Assembly (NCBI GenBank): GCA_963576735.1 | Contig: OY755186.1 | Location: 13,937,970-14,001,969, forward strand | Length of the DNA stretch: 64,000 nucleotides | DNA from: Bedellia somnulentella | Taxonomy: Eukaryota; Arthropoda; Insecta; Lepidoptera; Bedelliidae | Direction of reading: 5' to 3' | Notes under the pieces: generated by a model | Databases searched by the model: none | What the model was told of the DNA's origin: nothing | Seen by the model: only the letters and a program-made list of their open reading frames with translations | Program-made: the position numbers and the translations under genes | Shown: positions 9,257 through 19,500 of the stretch, piece after piece | Position numbering within the stretch: position 1 is the stretch's first letter | How the letters are laid out: every line of letters begins with the position of its first letter

Positions 9257-10751
9257 CATTGAGTATATGAATTTAAACATATAAGCGGTATACGGTTTTT
9301 TGCAGTGCAATCTATGTCCACACGTTAAGACGTATACTGCAAAAATACGTGAAAGGCAATGTCATATGAACGAAGCCTAAATATTATTTAAATGTAACGT
9401 TTACTCCCAAAATTCTCCCTGTTTGTACTGAATTAAAATCTAAATTATACTTTTTTGCGGAAATAGAAGAAATATGGTCAAACAGAATCAAAGGTAATAC
9501 TCGTATCAAGCGCCCTATAAACCCTTCAAAACTTTCAGATCGCAGTTGCATTATACAGTGAGCTATGAATATTCTAAGCTGGTAGGTATTGTCTAGTGAA
9601 AAGGAATTATTAACGATGAACATGAACATATTCACAGAGATAAAATCAAATAAAGCTCTTAGGAATTTCGACTACTTTGTTCGGAGCACTTTTTCGCACG
9701 TTACAAGGAAAATCGAACTCAATTTTGTCTCATAGAGGAATTTACATTCAGCGAACAAATGCTGAATCAGGTTATTGTCTTCTGCGGCCTCGTTTTGCCA
9801 AATAAAAGCTTCCTCTGATTCTCCAACAAAAACATTTCACATATGTTTTTATCTTTTCTCTATTTTTACCTTATTCATAAAACATTTTTTTATATTGTTA
9901 TTTTTATCATTGTATTGCTTCTAATCTAAAAAAACTCACATTCTTATGTGTTCCAAACCACCACAGATATTCGAGGATTTCCGTTTGTAGTAATAAATTG
10001 TTTTTTTTAATGTATTTGATTTTAAATATTAGTTTATTAGTTAAAGCGCTCGACCAACTTACTGCTGCACTACAGTATCAGCGTTGTGGCAGCGGCCTTA
10101 CAAGCCCTGTCATGACTTTAGCTTAAGTGTACGCCGATTCGTTTCCACTTACATCGAATATTAGCTATAAGATTATGTCTGTTTTAAACATACTTATATT
10201 ATTATTGAAATTTGTGGTTACAAATAAATGTTTTCCTTCTTCTCCTTTAGGTTGCTTAGTAAGGAGTGTGTTGAAAAAAGCACTAAAATGTCTTGATTTA
10301 CTAAAATTGTTTTAAGCGAGGCGAGGTTAATGAAGCATCTCGCACATATCTGCTAGATGTACAGTAATTTAACAGGAAAACGTCAAAATGTGATGAGGCA
10401 ATTCGTCAGGGTTATGGTTGGATAAGTCCCGAGGCTTGTTTCGGCCTGGCTCGGGCGGAGTGCACCAGCATCTTGGGGTTAATTTTTATTTATTCTTTGT
10501 GATTGTAACTACTAATATTAGCTATTAAGTATTTTAATTCTAAGTCTTATTAACCACAATATGGATCTTTTATGTTATCCAATAAAGAAATTCATTTTTT
10601 TTATTATTTTTTATTTAAAATAAGTCATTGTGAAAAATCTAATAATTAAATTGTGCTACTTCGAATAAAGTTTTTTGGACATGTGTAATATGAACTTTTG
10701 ATCTTTAAGTAAAACATATCAGTAAAATTATTTTAGATTGAAACTGAAACA
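9257..10751. other. Long stretch without identified gene
   Basis: Open frames here are short and AT-biased. At 10430-10600 a GC-richer piece (GGCTTGTTTCGGCCTGGCTC) runs into TCCAATAAAGAAATTC and a T/A-rich end, which could be a retroelement 3' end; I cannot identify it. Confidence 0.4.
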
Positions 10752-11110
10752 AACATAACATAACATAAACGTTCACGCCGAATAACCCCGAAGGGGTTGG
10801 CAGAGGAACTAATACTTCTGAACATCACGTGACCTGGTGTTCAGAGTACTCAAGTTTTGCATGGACAGTGTACTCACGTGATAGGGGGCAGGCATATCGC
10901 CGTTTTGTACGAATACACTGTCACATGACTAAGTACAACTCAGCCATGTGGGTTTCCTCACGATGTTTTCCCTCACCGTTAACAACCATGATAAATTAAC
11001 CACACATATGTCTTTAGAAAAGACAAATTGGTGTAGGCCCGACCCAGGATTTGAACACTAGTCGTTTGCACGATAACCGAGTGTTCTACCCACTGGGCTA
11101 TCACGGTCGG
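10752..11110 (-). repeat. SINE-B (tRNA-derived SINE), full length
   Basis: On the minus strand it begins with a tRNA-like head: GTGATAGCCCAGTGGGTAGA supplies the A box and GTTCAAATCC the B box. A conserved body follows (CATATGTGTGGTTAATTTAT, GAGGAAACCCACATGGCTGA, GACAGTGTATTCGTACAAAA, CTATCACGTGAGTACACTGT). It ends in CCAACCCCTTCGGGG, CGGCGTGAACG and a TTATG repeat. Head, body and LINE-like tail are the standard parts of a tRNA SINE. Confidence 0.9.
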
Positions 11111-11165
11111 TGAAACAAACAATTAATTAAAGTAATAAAACGCTAGACTAGACTAATCATCACAC

Positions 11166-11262
11166 TGGCTGAAGCTGAGTAATTTTTTAATACAAAGCTC
11201 TGACTAACCTTTCCAGGGATTTATAGCCATATACATTTATAGTATAGGTATGTATGTATATT
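11166..11262 (+). repeat. SINE-A 3' fragment
   Basis: TGGCTGAAGCTGAGTAATTT, AGCTCTGACTAACC and CCAGGGATTTATAGCC match the 3' third of SINE-A; the tail is AGGTATGTATGTAT. Confidence 0.65.
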
Positions 11263-11697
11263 TTCTGTGATAGTATTGATCTGGTTCAAACTCTAATCTC
11301 TCAAGAAGTTATTAGAAAGAAGTTTCATATTATTTAATTTTAACAAAAAATACAGTTATTCTTCAATTTTGGCGAACCTTTTATGGAAATAAGTAAACGA
11401 TTAAGCTTAGAAAAAGTACTCCGCCAAGGGATTAAACCTTAAAGTATGTTAATGCGTAAATTTAACTTTTTTACCTCTACGTTTTACCTTTTCGATCTCG
11501 GTTTTTCTAAGGAAAGGCCAAAAGTTTTGGAGTTCAAGTTGAAATAGCTAGACTTTTAAACGAATACCAAGTTTAGAAACATTTATCCGATAACTCTCCA
11601 AGCTTTGGAAGTGTTTGGGTTATACTCGTAAATATTTTAGAATCAAAAAGGAAAAATATCGTAAGGAAACCTTCTTTACTGAATTGTACTTACTTAT

Positions 11698-11941
11698 GCT
11701 GTGTAGTGCCGGCTTAGAATAGCGCTAACCCATTTCTTCCGGTGGGTGTACGTAAGAGGCGACTAACGGTATTGGGGCTTTTAAGGGAACATTGGGCGAT
11801 GCGGTTGGAGACCCATCACCAACAACCTTTATTTAACCATCTTTCACCCACTCAATTTTCCAAAAGTGGCTGAAGAATTTTTAATTCCTTAGCTCTGGCT
11901 ACCGCTTCTAGGGATCTATAGCCGTGAGTATATGTATGTGC
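11698..11941 (+). repeat. SINE-A, full length
   Basis: Starts GCTGTGTAGTGCCGGCTTAG, has GGTGGGTGTACGTAAGAGGC, GGCGATGCGGTTGGAGACCC and ends AGCCGTGAGTATATGTATG. The first ~85 bases align with 49081-49164 of LINE-T. Confidence 0.92.
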
Positions 11942-12129
11942 TTGTTCTTGTGACACGCGACGGATGCTCTGTTAGATCAAAGCGTGAATACCCTAAACAT
12001 CAGGTAACGAAATATGACAAGTGCTTAGAAATATAAATATATAAATTACCTCTACCACCCTTTCGAAGATTTATGGCGTAAACGTTGTGATTGACTAAAA
12101 TTGAACTTGATTAATTTGTAACATACGAG

Positions 12130-12263
12130 TACATACATATACTCACGGCTATAAATCCCTAAGTGGTGTAGCCAGAGCTTTAGAATGAGAAATTCCTCAG
12201 TCACTTTTTGAAGTTGATAGGGGACAAGATGGTAGAAATAAATTATCATTGATGATGGGTCTC
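12130..12263 (-). repeat. SINE-A 3' part
   Basis: From the CATACATATACTCACGGC tail to GATGATGGGTCTC; truncated at its 5' end. The terminal hairpin is eroded (CTAAGTGGTGTAGCC), so this is an older copy. Confidence 0.8.
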
Positions 12264-12665
12264 TTGTTCACCTCTTCTTGTTCGACTTCTTTAAACAAAA
12301 TTAATTTTCTTAATTTAACCTGATGACAGTAATTATCAATAAAAATACAATATAATTAAGATATAAGTAGAATGACCCCTATCAAGTTGAGACAACTGTC
12401 TTTGTCAAAAGGGTCCTTAAACGGCTTTCCAAAGATAAGATTAGAACATCTTTACGGACCTGCTTGAGCTGAAGTAATTTTGTAGTACTTTATGAGATAA
12501 TCGTATTAAAATAAAATATGGAATTATCTTTACTTATTTCTTACTTTCACGGTTATAATAAAAACTCGCCAAACCAAAAAACTAAGATAGAAAAACTTTC
12601 TTTTCTTGTTCGCACATCTATGCAGATTTTGCAACCTTATATGAGAAAACTAGCCATAGTTACAT

Positions 12666-12911
12666 TACATACATACATATACTCACGGCTATATTTCCCT
12701 AGAAGGGGTAGCCAGAGCTAAGGGATTATAAGCTCCTCAGCCACTTTTGGAAGTTGAGTGGGGAAAAGATGGTAAAAATAAAGGTTTTTGGTGATGGGTC
12801 TCCAAGCGCATCGCCCAAAAATCCAATAAAAAGCCCCAATACCCTTAGTCGCCTCTTACGACACCCTTGGGTAGAAAGGGGTAGCGACATTCTAAGCCGG
12901 CACTACACGGC
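12666..12911 (-). repeat. SINE-A, second subfamily, full length
   Basis: Differs from other copies by CTTACGACACCCTTGGGTAG and GCCGGCACTACACGGC at the 5' end. The subfamily 5' end is closer to the LINE-T sequence GTGGGTGTCGTAA than the GTACACCCACCGG type. Confidence 0.9.
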
Positions 12912-13122
12912 ATTACATTACAAATATTGCATTAAAATTAAATCAATTCATTAGCATATTTACCAGGTTTCATCCAATTAGTATAATCGTACCTCGTTGA
13001 TTTATTTATTAATTATTAAGTACGCTTGAATGACAGTGCATTCAGCTGTCAAAATAGTGGAAAATTATTTGATCTGATTGAGTTGTTATAATGGCCTTTC
13101 ATAATTTAAATCTCATAATTAA

Positions 13123-13651
13123 AAGGCCCGAATGGCTGTGCATGATGCTGTTCTTGTTCCTACGCTTATGTATGGAAGCGAATGTTGGGTGTGGCAGAAG
13201 AAGCATGAGAGCAGAGTGAATGCAGTAGAGATGAGGTCCCTCAGAAAAATTTGTAATGTTAGATTGTGTGACCGAGTGAGAAATAGTGTTATTCGTAAAA
13301 AGTGTGGTGTGAAAGATGATATTGTAAGAAAGATAGAAAAAGGAATGTTGAGATGGTTTGGGCACATAGAGAGGATGGATGATAGAAAATTGGTAAAAGG
13401 GATCTATAGAGCTAGTGTGGATGGTAATGTTAGTAGAGGACGACCACGGAGAACACACTTGGACCAAATTGAGAGTGTGCTCAAAAAGGCTGGTGTCCGA
13501 AGTATGAAGAATAAAAGAGCATGTATGAAAAGATTGATGGATGTAAACGAAGCTAGAGAGGTTTGTCAGGATCGTACGAAGTGGCGATCAATAGTCTCTG
13601 CCTACCCCAATGGGAATTAATGGCGTGAGTATATGTATGTATGTATGTAAT
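13123..13651 (+). mobile_element. 5'-truncated LINE-T copy
   Basis: Matches the last ~530 bp of the near-intact LINE-T at 49081-52480, starting GGCCCGAATGGCTGTGCATG and ending GGCGTGAGTATATGTATG plus extra TATG units. Only a few percent of positions differ. I could not find a target duplication. Confidence 0.92.
13132..13620 (+). CDS. LINE-T ORF, C-terminal 162 residues
   Basis: Codes the region downstream of the RT palm: LMYGSECWVWQKKH, MLRWFGHIERMDDRKL and GRPRRTHLDQIE, ending YPNGN. It aligns end to end with the C-terminus of the ORF at 49830-52457 with only a handful of replacements (for example RKICNV for RKVCNV). The Met is internal to the ancestral protein, so no functional product is expected. 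It holds no catalytic residues. Its intact frame shows the truncated insertion is young. Confidence 0.88.
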   Translation: MAVHDAVLVPTLMYGSECWVWQKKHESRVNAVEMRSLRKICNVRLCDRVRNSVIRKKCGVKDDIVRKIEKGMLRWFGHIERMDDRKLVKGIYRASVDGNVSRGRPRRTHLDQIESVLKKAGVRSMKNKRACMKRLMDVNEAREVCQDRTKWRSIVSAYPNGN

Positions 13652-13918
13652 TTATTAAGTATTAAAGCGTATGAATAGGGCAGAAAATATTGTTTTAATA
13701 TAACTCCTTTGCTCGACAATTATCATATATTTTAAACAGATCTTGCACTAACATCACAAACTGGTGAAGCAAATACCAAGAGAAATTAAAGGATTATACA
13801 GAAAAAGGGTCTGTCTATATAGAAAACTTACAATTGTTTTTACTGATGAGATAATTTATCTGACCAAAAACGTGTCTTGTGCTAATGGTGTTAAACAAAA
13901 ACGATAATAAAAAGGATA

Positions 13919-14135
13919 CGGTGAGGGAATACTTCGTGAGGTAACCCACATGACTAAGTTGTACTTTGTCATTTGACAGTGTATTTGTACAAAAGAGTAA
14001 TAGGCCTTTCCTGAATTAGGTGAGTACACAGTCCAAGCAAAACGTGGGTACTCTGAACACCAGGCACCATTGACTCGTGATGTTCAGAAGTATTTGTACC
14101 TCTACCAACCCTTCGGGAGTATACAGCATGAATCT
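13919..14135 (+). repeat. SINE-B, head missing
   Basis: Contains GGTGAGGGAA, TGACAGTGTATTTGTACAAA, AAACGTGGGTACTCTGAACA and CCAACCCTTCGGGAGTATAC; the tRNA head is absent (5' truncated). Confidence 0.85.
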
Positions 14136-14433
14136 TTTAGTTTGAGATAAAAAGCATTACTGTATTTGCAAAAAAAAGACTTACATTTCAAATCGCTATC
14201 TTCGATTAACACTAATTTATCTCGTCCCATCATGGGTGTCGTATTAGGCCCTCAGTGTATTGAAAATTTTATATCATAAATAGTCACTGCAATTTTATTC
14301 ATTTATATAATGGTGGCAGAAAATATTGGTTTATCAACCAGTATTTCAATTTCTCACCAATCAAATTAATAACGAATCCGTGGTCAACATATTTAAAAAC
14401 TGTTAAACATGCTGAAAAAGGCGTCAATATTAT

Positions 14434-14640
14434 GCATACATACATATTCTCACGCCTTTAGTTCCCATTAAGGTAGGCAGAGACTATCCATCGCCACTTA
14501 GTACGATCCTGGCAAATCTCACAAGCTTTATTCACATCCATCAATCTTTTCATACATGTTCTTTTATTCTTTATACTCCGGACACCTGCCTTTTTGAGCA
14601 CATTTTCTATTTGATCCAAGTGTGTCCTCCGAGGTCGTCA
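14434..14640 (-). repeat. LINE-T 3'-end fragment, 200 bp
   Basis: Reverse of LINE-T positions ~52280-52480: ACTATCCATCGCCACTTAGT, TCCATCAATCTTTTCATACA, TTTGATCCAAGTGTGTCCTC. 5' truncated, non-coding. Confidence 0.85.
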
Positions 14641-15010
14641 ATTCTGCGTTGTTAATTCTGCGTCAAAGGTCAATGTTATTAGATTCCTATAGACAGCTTA
14701 TTTACGTTTCCAATGTACACTTCTGACTCTTGCAGGCAACCTTGACTTCTTAGCAACTCATAGTAGTGATTATAAACAAACTATAGATCATTAATTTTTA
14801 ACTAGATATCGCGTGGTATGAAACAGTCATCTCTTTCGCACTTACTTAGTATCGTATACTTTCATCTCATTCTTACTGACAGAGTGACGATAAAATAGCG
14901 CTCGGCTCTCAGATAAAGAGGTAATAAAATCACTCTTTTCTGGCTCATTGTAATACTATACTACATTTTCAATAATGAATAAGTTTCATGAGTTTTTAAA
15001 CTTTACTTTA
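14641..15010. other. No recognisable gene
   Basis: Non-coding sequence between a LINE tail and a SINE-A copy. Confidence 0.4.
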
Positions 15011-15260
15011 TACATAAACATAAACATATACTCACGGCTATAATTCCCTAGAAGGGGTAGCCAGAGCCAAGGAATTATAAATTCCTCAGCCACTTTTGGA
15101 AGTTAAGTGGGGAAAAGGCGGTAAAAATAAAGGTTTTTGGTGATGGGTCTCTAACCGCATCGCCCAAAAATCCAATAAAAAGCCCCAATACCTTTAGTCG
15201 CCTCTTACGACACCCGTGGGTAGAAAGGAGTAGCGACATTCTAAGCCGGCACTACGCGGC
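15011..15260 (-). repeat. SINE-A, second subfamily, full length
   Basis: Same subfamily as 12666-12911 (GACACCCGTGGGTAGAAAGG, GCCGGCACTACGCGGC); tail region carries ATACATAAACATAAACATAT. Confidence 0.9.
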
Positions 15261-15417
15261 AATTTTCTTACTTAATTACTTACTTAACTCGTATCATCCC
15301 AACGTTATTAAAACAAGTTCAATGATTATGAAAATTGTATCGGAACACCTTTATAGATATACGATGTGAACTGTGCGCAAAAATTTTTTTTTTCAAAAGT
15401 AGGTTTTTATGTTTTGT

Positions 15418-16598
15418 AACCGTTCCAATAATGGAACATTAGGATTATACATACATGTAAAATCCTGTTTGGGGCCATGGATTTCGTTGAGAAATAAGAC
15501 GATTATATTTACATTATTTTTATCTTTTGGAGTTAAAAGCATGGTAAACTAGCATGAATGTTAAAACATATATAAATTAGATGTTATTGAGTGTAAAAAT
15601 TATAGAACACTTGATATGTAAAGCAATATTCCACTGGAAATTGTCATCATTGTATTTTTGTGCCTTATATCACATCGAGTTTGTTTATTTTTTACTTTCA
15701 GGAATATGTTTTTTGCTATCCATTTTTTAGCTTCAAGCACATGTTTTGCTTTGCAAGTGGAGATCTAGGAGTAGGAATCATAGATGAAGACAAGTATTAG
15801 GAACAGTATCATTTGTAGGAAGTGTGTAGAAACAATATCTCTCGTGAACGATAATAGATCATGTGACGTTGCAGCTGGAGATATTTTATACAGCTGAAAA
15901 CACTAAAATATTATGTGGAATATGAGTAATTGCCAATACTTTATTTTCAGGCAGATTGCAGTACGATGGTAACCAACATTATTCTTCTGAATAGCATTTT
16001 TTTGAGTTTCTAAGCAAATTCATTCAAACACCTCATCATACATTTTTTTTCAAAAAAACTAAACACGTTTTTGTAGATTTTAAGGAAATCTAGTTCATAT
16101 TACTCCTCCATTCTTTTTTTTTCATATCGACAAACCCCCATCTTGTTGCCACTTCATGACGTATTCTTTTTGGCGGTGGCTCTGTCACCGTCAACGAAGT
16201 TGAGGGCTGTAGAGGTAGGGTCACTGACAATGAGGATAGTTCTATTGGTTCACCTTCGGCTTGGCTCAATCCGAGTCTCAGCCTGAGACCATCTGGTGTC
16301 ACGGAAACCATTTTTACTGATTTCAGCTTGTGCCCATAAATTATGTGAGACAAATTATTTGTACAGGCATACTCTTCGTCACCACTGCCTTCGCTATTTT
16401 GCGCATTGTCAGGAGGTGTGATGAAAATATCAGCCGCAAAAAAGTCGCTATCGTCTCCCATTAGATAAATTATCTTATTCGAAATCAATCTGCAATAAAA
16501 AAAGATTATAATTACGCGGCAAGAGTAATAAAGTGAAAATCTGAATGTATAGAAATTATCTGAGCTAATGTTCCTACTGCTCCAATAATGGAACGGTT
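15418..16598. mobile_element. Possible non-autonomous DNA transposon with imperfect inverted ends
   Basis: AACCGTTCCAATAATGGAAC then ATTAGGA (15418-15444) is repeated in inverted orientation at 16572-16598 (TCCTACTGCTCCAATAATGG then AACGGTT) with four mismatches in 27. Between them lies one piece of coding DNA (16090-16461, minus) and no transposase core. Target duplication not seen, so the true ends may lie further out. Confidence 0.4.
16090..16461 (-). CDS. Acidic N-terminal protein fragment, possibly piggyBac-like
   Basis: Minus-strand frame of 123 codons starting at MGDDSDFFAADIFITPP. An upstream TTTTTTTATTGCAG at about 16490-16503 looks like a splice acceptor, so this may be an exon; the longer frame back to 16626 is probably intron. 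The stretch ADIFITPPDN...GSGDEE...NNLS resembles the acidic N-terminus of piggyBac-derived transposases as I remember them; residues 85-115 are Pro/Thr-rich with a basic PPPKRIR. No DDD catalytic core is present nearby. Function unproven; it could also be a non-transposon exon. Confidence 0.4.
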   Translation of the reverse strand: MGDDSDFFAADIFITPPDNAQNSEGSGDEEYACTNNLSHIIYGHKLKSVKMVSVTPDGLRLRLGLSQAEGEPIELSSLSVTLPLQPSTSLTVTEPPPKRIRHEVATRWGFVDMKKKEWRSNMN

Positions 16599-16599
16599 C

Positions 16600-17130
16600 A
16601 TAAAATTTACTATTTCTTACAAACAAGTATTTTTTTTTCTAAGCACATTCTATGATATGATATAACAATACTATAGCATGTTTATAAACCCCAATTCATC
16701 AGAAGTATTATTTATATATCATAATTACTTACTTTTTATGTTCGCCATAAATTTCACTCCAAACTTCCAGATAAATAATGTTTTGTACATTGGCGAAACC
16801 GCGCAAAGTTTAATGTATGTTTATTCAATTGACAGCTAGAAATGTCGGTAATAAGAACATAAAAGCAAAATTTTTGAGACGAATTCAAAATTGAAGTAAA
16901 AAAAATAAAAAAGTAACCGTTTGAAAAATGGATCACTAGGATGATGTGAGTTAATTTATTTACTTTACACCTGATGTAATAAATGAATAATGTTCACATA
17001 ATAATATTTACTCTCAATGCGAAAATTCTGATAAAAGGTTATTCAATACCCGTTGCATCTAACAGTATTCCACTGTATTTTAATTTCGAATTCAAACGCA
17101 AACTAATCACTTATAAGTTTCTCAAACTAA
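16600..17130. other. No recognisable gene
   Basis: AT-rich; short open frames only. Confidence 0.4.
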
Positions 17131-17444
17131 AACATTCACGCCGTATATACCCGGAGGGGTTGGCAGCGGTACTGATACTTCTGAACATCACGTGACATTG
17201 CCACCTGGTGTACTCACGTAAGAGGAGGCAGGCACCGTTTCTGTACGAATACACAGTCATATGACTATGTACGTGTAACTTAGCCATGTGGTTTTCCTCA
17301 TGATGTTTTCACTCATCGCGAACAACCATGATAAATTTACCAAACTAATGACTTTAGAAAAGACATATTGGAGTTGGCCAGGCCCGGGATTTGGACCCTC
17401 ATTGTATGCACGATAAGCGGTGTTCTACCCACTGAGCTATCGGT
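17131..17444 (-). repeat. SINE-B, nearly full length
   Basis: Tail at left (ACATTCACGCCGTATATACC, GGAGGGGTTGGCAG), tRNA-like head at right (TTCTACCCACTGAGCTATCG). A short deletion removes part of the CCTGGTGTTCAGAGTACC block. Confidence 0.85.
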
Positions 17445-17452
17445 TGTTATAA

Positions 17453-17698
17453 TACATACATACATATACTCACGGCTATATTTCCCTAGAAGGGGTAGCC
17501 AGAGCTAAGAAATTATAATTTACTCGGCCACTTTTGGAAGTTGAGTGGGGAAAAGATGGTAAAAATAAAGGTTTTTAGTGATGGGTCTCCAACCGCATCG
17601 CCCAATTATCCCTAAAAGCCCCAATACCATTAGTCGCCTCTTACGATCACCCACTGGAAGAAATGGGGTAGTGTTATTCTATGCCGACACTACACAGC
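17453..17698 (-). repeat. SINE-A, full length
   Basis: Begins directly after the SINE-B head at 17444 with ATACATACATACATATACTC and ends GCCGACACTACACAGC. Confidence 0.9.
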
Positions 17699-18005
17699 AA
17701 ATATTCCATATTATATCATCGCATATAACGCCTACCTGCAAGAAAGATGTGTGACATAGATACTGCACGACAAAATGCAATAACACGTACTTATTTTAAT
17801 TTAAAACGAGTGGGATAGTAAATTTGTCTCATTTTAGAGCGCTATTAAAGTTTAATGCTTTGAGACGTTATATCCTCGGGCGTTTCGTCCATCTCGCTGA
17901 GGTCTGTGAAATAGTATTTTATTGCGATGCAACAGTGTTAAGGTGTGGTTTTTATATTATATTAATTTGAGCACCATTTAAATTAATAACGAATACTGTT
18001 CTGAA

Positions 18006-18125
18006 AACCGCATCCAAATAGCTTAAGCCAAACTCGAGATAATCGCGGACAATTATACATACATACATACATACATACATACAAACAATCGAACTGAGAA
18101 CCTCCTTTTTTGAAGTCGGTTAAAA
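18006..18125. repeat. Dispersed repeat C, copy 1
   Basis: ATCCAAATAGCTTAAGCCAA, CTCGAGATAATCGCGGACAA, a (ACAT)n run, then GAACTGAGAACCTCC and TTTGAAGTCGGTTAAAAA. The GAAGTCGGTT end is shared with fragments at 32141-32194 and 55410-55452. Confidence 0.8.
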
Positions 18126-18187
18126 ACAGCGTTAAATAGGATAGGATATTATTTTAGCATTCGTTCTAGGGAACAAGAAAGTTAGTA

Positions 18188-18707
18188 TCCCACCAAAAAC
18201 ATTATGTATAAAACTAGCCAAGTCTCGATAGAGCTGCTTCTTTATCTCTAAAAAGTAATGAAATCTCTACAATAAGTGAAGCCAAGTCTATGGTTCCTTA
18301 CTGCGATTTTACGTGACTTGGCCGTTGACTTGTAATTAGAATATTATGATTAAAGTTTAAGGAAAACATAGAAATAATCACCAGAGTTCTTACAACTAAA
18401 AATAAAGATAGATTAGAATCACAAAAAAAAAAGATAAGTGGACATTACATAATCGGCAAAGAAGTTTAGAAGATTTGAATAAATATGCAAATAACTTCGT
18501 AAATAAACCTGTACATACTAAACGTGTCAAGAATGTTCAACGGCCAAGTCACGTAAAATTAACCTCAGTAGTAAGGAACCTTAAATCGCAGTAACGAACC
18601 TTAGACTCGGCTTCACTTATTTTAGAGATTCCATTACTTTTTAGAGATAAAAAAGCAGCTCTATCGAGACTTGGCTAGTTTTTTACAGGATGTTTCTGGT
18701 GGGATTT
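18188..18707. mobile_element. Fold-back/MITE-like element with ~150-bp inverted ends
   Basis: Left arm 18190-18333 (TCCCACCAAAAACAT, ACTAGCCAAGTCTCGATAGA, GCTGC, TTTTACGTGACTTGGCCGTT) is repeated inverted at 18538-18706. Arms match over most of their length with indels. The central ~200 bp is AT-rich without an open frame, so the element lacks a transposase. Confidence 0.8.
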
Positions 18708-19095
18708 CACTTCTTTTTGATAGAACGTAGACTGATTGAATGATTACATTTTCTTATTATTGTATCATCTTGTGAAATCAAATAAAAAAAAACTCTTAAA
18801 TAAACTTCTTAAATCTTTAAAATACACGAAAAAAACTTTTGAATGGGTTTACAAACAAATACGCCGCTACCGAGATCTAAAATACAGCCAGCGCCATCTA
18901 GTGACGAGTACTGGTACTAATGTTAAATAACGTGAGTGAAGCCGCGGCGGAGAGCTAGTACATAAATAATAATTATTATTGGACTGAATATTTTTATTTA
19001 TTGAGTAGAATACAGTTAATCGACTACTATTTCTCGTAAATACGCTTATTTTAGTTTGGCAGTAATCTTATTATGTTTTATTATCTTATTATGTT

Positions 19096-19202
19096 TTATC
19101 CAAATAGCTTAAGCCAAACTCGAGATAATCGCGGACAATTATACATACATACATACATACATACATACAAACAATCGAACTGAGAACTTCCTTTTTTGAA
19201 GT
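19096..19202. repeat. Dispersed repeat C, copy 2
   Basis: Nearly identical to 18006-18115, same orientation, ~1.09 kb downstream, including the (ACAT)n run. The two copies bracket the fold-back element. Confidence 0.8.
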
Positions 19203-19299
19203 TATTTTTGTGTAAAATAAGCTAATAATAGAATAAGTTAATTTTTAGATTTAAGATTCTTTTCTTGGTTTTGCACCACTTATCAAACTGCTATGTTCA

Positions 19300-19500
19300 C
19301 TTACTATTATCTGCCTACACAGTCCCCCACGATACAGGTTTTACCTAGTGTAGGGGACACCGATCACTTTTAGTATTATAAACTCTCACCTAAAGCCTAC
19401 TTTTTAAGATATTTTTATGATGTTCCTATGTAAATGTATGTAAGGTTTTAATTGGTGTAATAAATATTTTTTCATTTTTCATTTTCATTTTCATTTTCTC
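19300..19500 (+). repeat. Retroelement 3' end with (CATTTT)n tail
   Basis: CCTACACAGTCCCCCACGAT leads to TGGTGTAATAAATATTTTTTC and a CATTTT simple repeat, the form of a LINE 3' end with a polyadenylation-like AATAAA. Family unknown. Confidence 0.45.

Noticed and set aside
13099..13467. Serine-rich minus-strand frames, repeated at 51944-52304
   Set aside because: Antisense shadows of the LINE-T ORF; they recur because the element does.
18006..18125. Helitron terminus
   Set aside because: I could not find the CTRR hairpin end or an A/T insertion site with confidence; left as an unassigned repeat.
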